Part shown: piece by piece, positions 6,434 through 8,307 of the stretch
How positions within the stretch are numbered: position 1 is the stretch's first letter
Layout: every line of letters starts with the position of its first letter
Assembly (NCBI GenBank): GCA_012515635.1
Contig: JAAYXZ010000155.1
Span: forward strand, 1-8,307
DNA length: 8,307 bases
Direction of reading: 5' to 3'
From: Elusimicrobiota bacterium
Lineage (GTDB): Bacteria; Ratteibacteria; UBA8468; B48-G9; JAFGKM01
Notes under the pieces: model-generated
The model's database searches: none
What the model was told of the DNA's origin: nothing
Seen by the model: only the letters and a program-made list of their open reading frames with translations
Position numbers and translations under genes: made by a program

Positions 6434-7117
6434 TCATTTGTCCGAAATTTCCAGGAGAGATATGGTAATTCCCTTCCGTGGGAAAATTTTACTAAAAAGT
6501 CCTGTTATTACCAGTCCGTCATAAAAAAATATAAAACCGCTTAAAAGAAAACCGATTATCCAGTTCATAAATAAAAAAATAAGTGATATAGAGATTGTAA
6601 GAAGACCGATAGTTATAAGATAGGCAATGCTATACTCTTTTATAACAAGAAAAATCTTTTCTGTTATTTTTTCCAGTTTAAATGCCATTTTCAGGTCTTT
6701 TTCTTCCAAATAGACACAGATAGCAAAAGGAAGAAAATATATTGCTGCTAAAAGGCTTATAGCGCCCAAAAGGTTTAAAATCTGCCCTCTAAAGTAAAAT
6801 AAAGAGAAGAATTTGCCTCCGGATAGGGTAAGTATCAAGTTTCCCCCTAAAAGTATCAATAAAAAGGGAATAATGAGATAAGAGAGCCATATTACGAATA
6901 AAAAGAACCCTGTTATAAAAAGCTCTTTGAAGTTTTCATCCCATTTAACAGGCGTTTTGTCCTGCTGTATGCTTTTTTTAAGTTTTGTTCCTAAATATCC
7001 CAATGAGATAAGATTGATTACAGGGAAAAAAGTAAAAATGCCCCCTATCATAAAATCCATAATGTGTTCTCTGTCTGCAAAAGGAGTCCTAAATACATTA
7101 ATAATCTTCTTTTTCAC
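6434..7117 (-). CDS. DUF4013-like multi-pass membrane protein
   Basis: Predicted inner-membrane protein of 227 aa with unknown function. The N-terminal pattern fits DUF4013: FRTPF near residue 9, a hydrophobic segment with a PVINLISLGYLG turn (21-43), a polar loop with TPVKWDENFKELF (55-67), then a long hydrophobic stretch (66-98). Further likely membrane segments are at about 114-137 and 164-206, the latter long enough for two helices. Charged loops (about 44-65 and 138-163) lie between them. No catalytic motif or signal peptide is visible. The start is GTG at 7117, inside the pdxJ stop: the 4-nt GTGA overlap and GGAGGT (7124-7129, 6 nt before the start) support translational coupling to pdxJ. 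It is the last gene of the unit; I see no clear terminator after it. The domain assignment is from pattern memory and should be verified. Confidence 0.8.
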   Translation of the reverse strand: MKKKIINVFRTPFADREHIMDFMIGGIFTFFPVINLISLGYLGTKLKKSIQQDKTPVKWDENFKELFITGFFLFVIWLSYLIIPFLLILLGGNLILTLSGGKFFSLFYFRGQILNLLGAISLLAAIYFLPFAICVYLEEKDLKMAFKLEKITEKIFLVIKEYSIAYLITIGLLTISISLIFLFMNWIIGFLLSGFIFFYDGLVITGLFSKIFPRKGITISLLEISDK

Positions 7118-7839
7118 AGAATTACCTCCATTTCTATAATATTCAACATCTCTTTAACAGCATTCTCAAGACCTATCAAGACAGACCTCCCGATAATGCT
7201 GTATCCGATATTAAGTTCCTCTATCCCTTTAATTTTACAAATCGGCGCAGTGTTTTTATAATCAAGGCCATGTCCTGCATTTACACGCATACCGATTGAT
7301 AAAGCATATGCCGTAGCTTTGGATATTTTTTCTAACTCTGCCGCCGCATCTTTCTCTGTTCGTGTTTCAGCATATCTCCCCGTATGTATCTCTATGAATT
7401 CTGCGCCGGTCTTTTTGCTTGAAAGTATCTGTTTTTCATCCGGCTCAATAAACAAACTTACTATTATGCCCGCTTTATGGAATTTCTCGGCGCTCTCTTT
7501 TACTCTGTCAAAATTTCTTATAATATCAAGTCCGCCTTCTGTAGTTAACTCTTCTCTCTTCTCTGGCACAAGAGTAACCTGATACGGCTTTACATCAAGG
7601 GCTATTTTTATTATCTCGTCGGATAGCGCCATTTCAAGGTTTAAGCGTGTCTTTATCACCTGTTTAAGCAAATATACATCCCTATCCTGTATATGTCTCC
7701 TGTCTTCCCTTAAATGGCATACAATAGAATCACAGCCGGCAAGTTCGCAAATAACTGCAGCCCATACAGGGTCGGGGTTTTCACCTTTTCGTGCCTGTCT
7801 TAAGGTTGCCACATGGTCTATATTTATGCCCAAATTCAT
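7114..7839 (-). CDS. pdxJ: Pyridoxine 5'-phosphate synthase
   Basis: Condenses 1-deoxy-D-xylulose 5-phosphate with 3-amino-2-oxopropyl phosphate to pyridoxine 5'-phosphate, the ring-closing step of DXP-dependent vitamin B6 synthesis, in the cytoplasm. 241 aa, the usual length, with a TIM-barrel family pattern: NIDHVATLRQAR near the N-terminus, HLREDRRHI (His42), NLEMA (Glu69), HTGRYA (from 152) and NAGHGLDY (His190), covering the known active-site positions. One deviation: the normally conserved NIGH motif near the C-terminus reads NIGYSIIGR, with Tyr212 (TAC) for His. The ATG at 7839 overlaps the hisC stop as ATGA, with GGAGGT (7845-7850) 5 nt upstream; its own stop overlaps the start of the membrane-protein gene. 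It is thus the middle gene of a tightly coupled operon. Confidence 0.96.
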   Translation of the reverse strand: MNLGINIDHVATLRQARKGENPDPVWAAVICELAGCDSIVCHLREDRRHIQDRDVYLLKQVIKTRLNLEMALSDEIIKIALDVKPYQVTLVPEKREELTTEGGLDIIRNFDRVKESAEKFHKAGIIVSLFIEPDEKQILSSKKTGAEFIEIHTGRYAETRTEKDAAAELEKISKATAYALSIGMRVNAGHGLDYKNTAPICKIKGIEELNIGYSIIGRSVLIGLENAVKEMLNIIEMEVIL

Positions 7840-8306
7840 TTTTTACCTCCCAGTAATTCACGCAGATTCTGTATCAGGAACATATTTTCTTTCTCTGTAC
7901 CGATAGTAATCCTGACATATTCAGGGCCTACTCCAAACATCTTTCTTATGATAACGCCCTTCTCTTCCAATTGTTTAACTATTTCAGGGGCATTGGGAAT
8001 CCTGCATAAAATAAAGTTTGCGAAAGTGGGTATGAAATCTATCTCTAAAGAACTGAATTCGGAATAAAGATATGCTCTGCCCTTTATGTTGGTTTCAAAA
8101 GAGTTTTTCACATATTCCTGGTCGTCAAGAGCGGCAATGCCTGCTTCCTGAGCGGGAATTGTGGTATTAAAGGGGGGGCGTATCCGTTCCATAAATTCAA
8201 TTATCTCCTTATTTGCTATTCCAAAACCTATTCTTAACCCTGCAAGCCCGTATATTTTGGATAATGTCCTTGTTATAATGACATTTTTTTTATCAAAATA
8301 AGGGTA
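7836..8306 (-). CDS. hisC: Histidinol-phosphate aminotransferase, C-terminal part (partial)
   Basis: PLP-dependent class I/II aminotransferase; HisC converts imidazole-acetol phosphate and glutamate to histidinol phosphate and 2-oxoglutarate in histidine synthesis. Only about 156 C-terminal residues are present; the frame stays open to the right edge, so the ATG at 8192 is internal. The Schiff-base lysine lies in TRTLSKIYGLAGLRIGFGI (Lys codon 8256-8258), with the Arg of GLRIG as expected phosphate contact. RPPFNTTIPAQEAGIAAL follows, and VRITIGTEKEN near the end holds the substrate carboxylate Arg. A run of seven C codes Arg-Pro-Pro without breaking the frame. The stop overlaps the pdxJ start (ATGA). 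Without the N-terminal half, a related aromatic-amino-acid or phosphonate-type aminotransferase of the same subgroup is not excluded. Confidence 0.88.
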   Translation of the reverse strand, partial: YPYFDKKNVIITRTLSKIYGLAGLRIGFGIANKEIIEFMERIRPPFNTTIPAQEAGIAALDDQEYVKNSFETNIKGRAYLYSEFSSLEIDFIPTFANFILCRIPNAPEIVKQLEEKGVIIRKMFGVGPEYVRITIGTEKENMFLIQNLRELLGGKK

Positions 8307-8307
8307 T

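Noticed and set aside
8172..8178. Run of seven G (C on the coding strand) as a possible frameshift in hisC
   Set aside because: The frame is continuous through it and gives the expected Arg-Pro-Pro-Phe-Asn segment of HisC, so no frameshift is needed.

Overview
The window looks like chromosomal DNA of an uncultured, AT-leaning, Gram-negative bacterium. A gene with a signal peptide and an eight-strand outer-membrane barrel pattern implies an outer membrane. Vitamin B6 is made by the DXP-dependent route (pdxJ). Promoters of sigma-70 type and strong GGAGG ribosome binding sites are easy to read. I see no phage, transposase, integrase, CRISPR array or tRNA. The sequence does not let me name a phylum; a candidate-phylum metagenome bacterium is a guess only.

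Left half, plus strand (1-5518). The window opens inside an iron-dependent alcohol dehydrogenase gene. A bifunctional riboflavin kinase/FAD synthetase (ribF, TTG start) follows 34 nt later and ends in a small terminator hairpin that contains its own stop codon. Next is a single-gene unit with promoter, outer-membrane barrel protein and a strong, symmetric terminator. Then comes ppdK (pyruvate, phosphate dikinase, 905 aa), with its own promoter and a long G/C terminator hairpin about 90 nt past the stop.

Middle (5377-6433). About 1.06 kb lies between the convergent ppdK and minus-strand units and holds no credible gene. It carries a perfect 10-bp palindrome, a tandem 16-bp repeat with phased AAGTT words, the ppdK terminator, several inverted repeats (the best has perfect 11-bp arms around 47 nt) and a relatively GC-rich patch that may fold. 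This is the least explained part of the window.

Right half, minus strand (6434-8307). Three genes are joined by 4-nt stop/start overlaps, in the order hisC (C-terminal part only, running off the window), pdxJ and a DUF4013-type membrane protein. HisC is a PLP enzyme and PdxJ makes the PLP precursor pyridoxine 5'-phosphate, so the first two have an obvious metabolic link; the role of the membrane protein is unknown.

Overall most of the window is ordinary housekeeping and central metabolism: cofactor supply (FMN/FAD, PLP), PEP/pyruvate interconversion and alcohol/aldehyde redox. I found no convincing new multi-gene system. The points most worth checking are the repeat-rich intergenic region, the coupled DUF4013 gene and a His-to-Tyr change in a conserved PdxJ motif.
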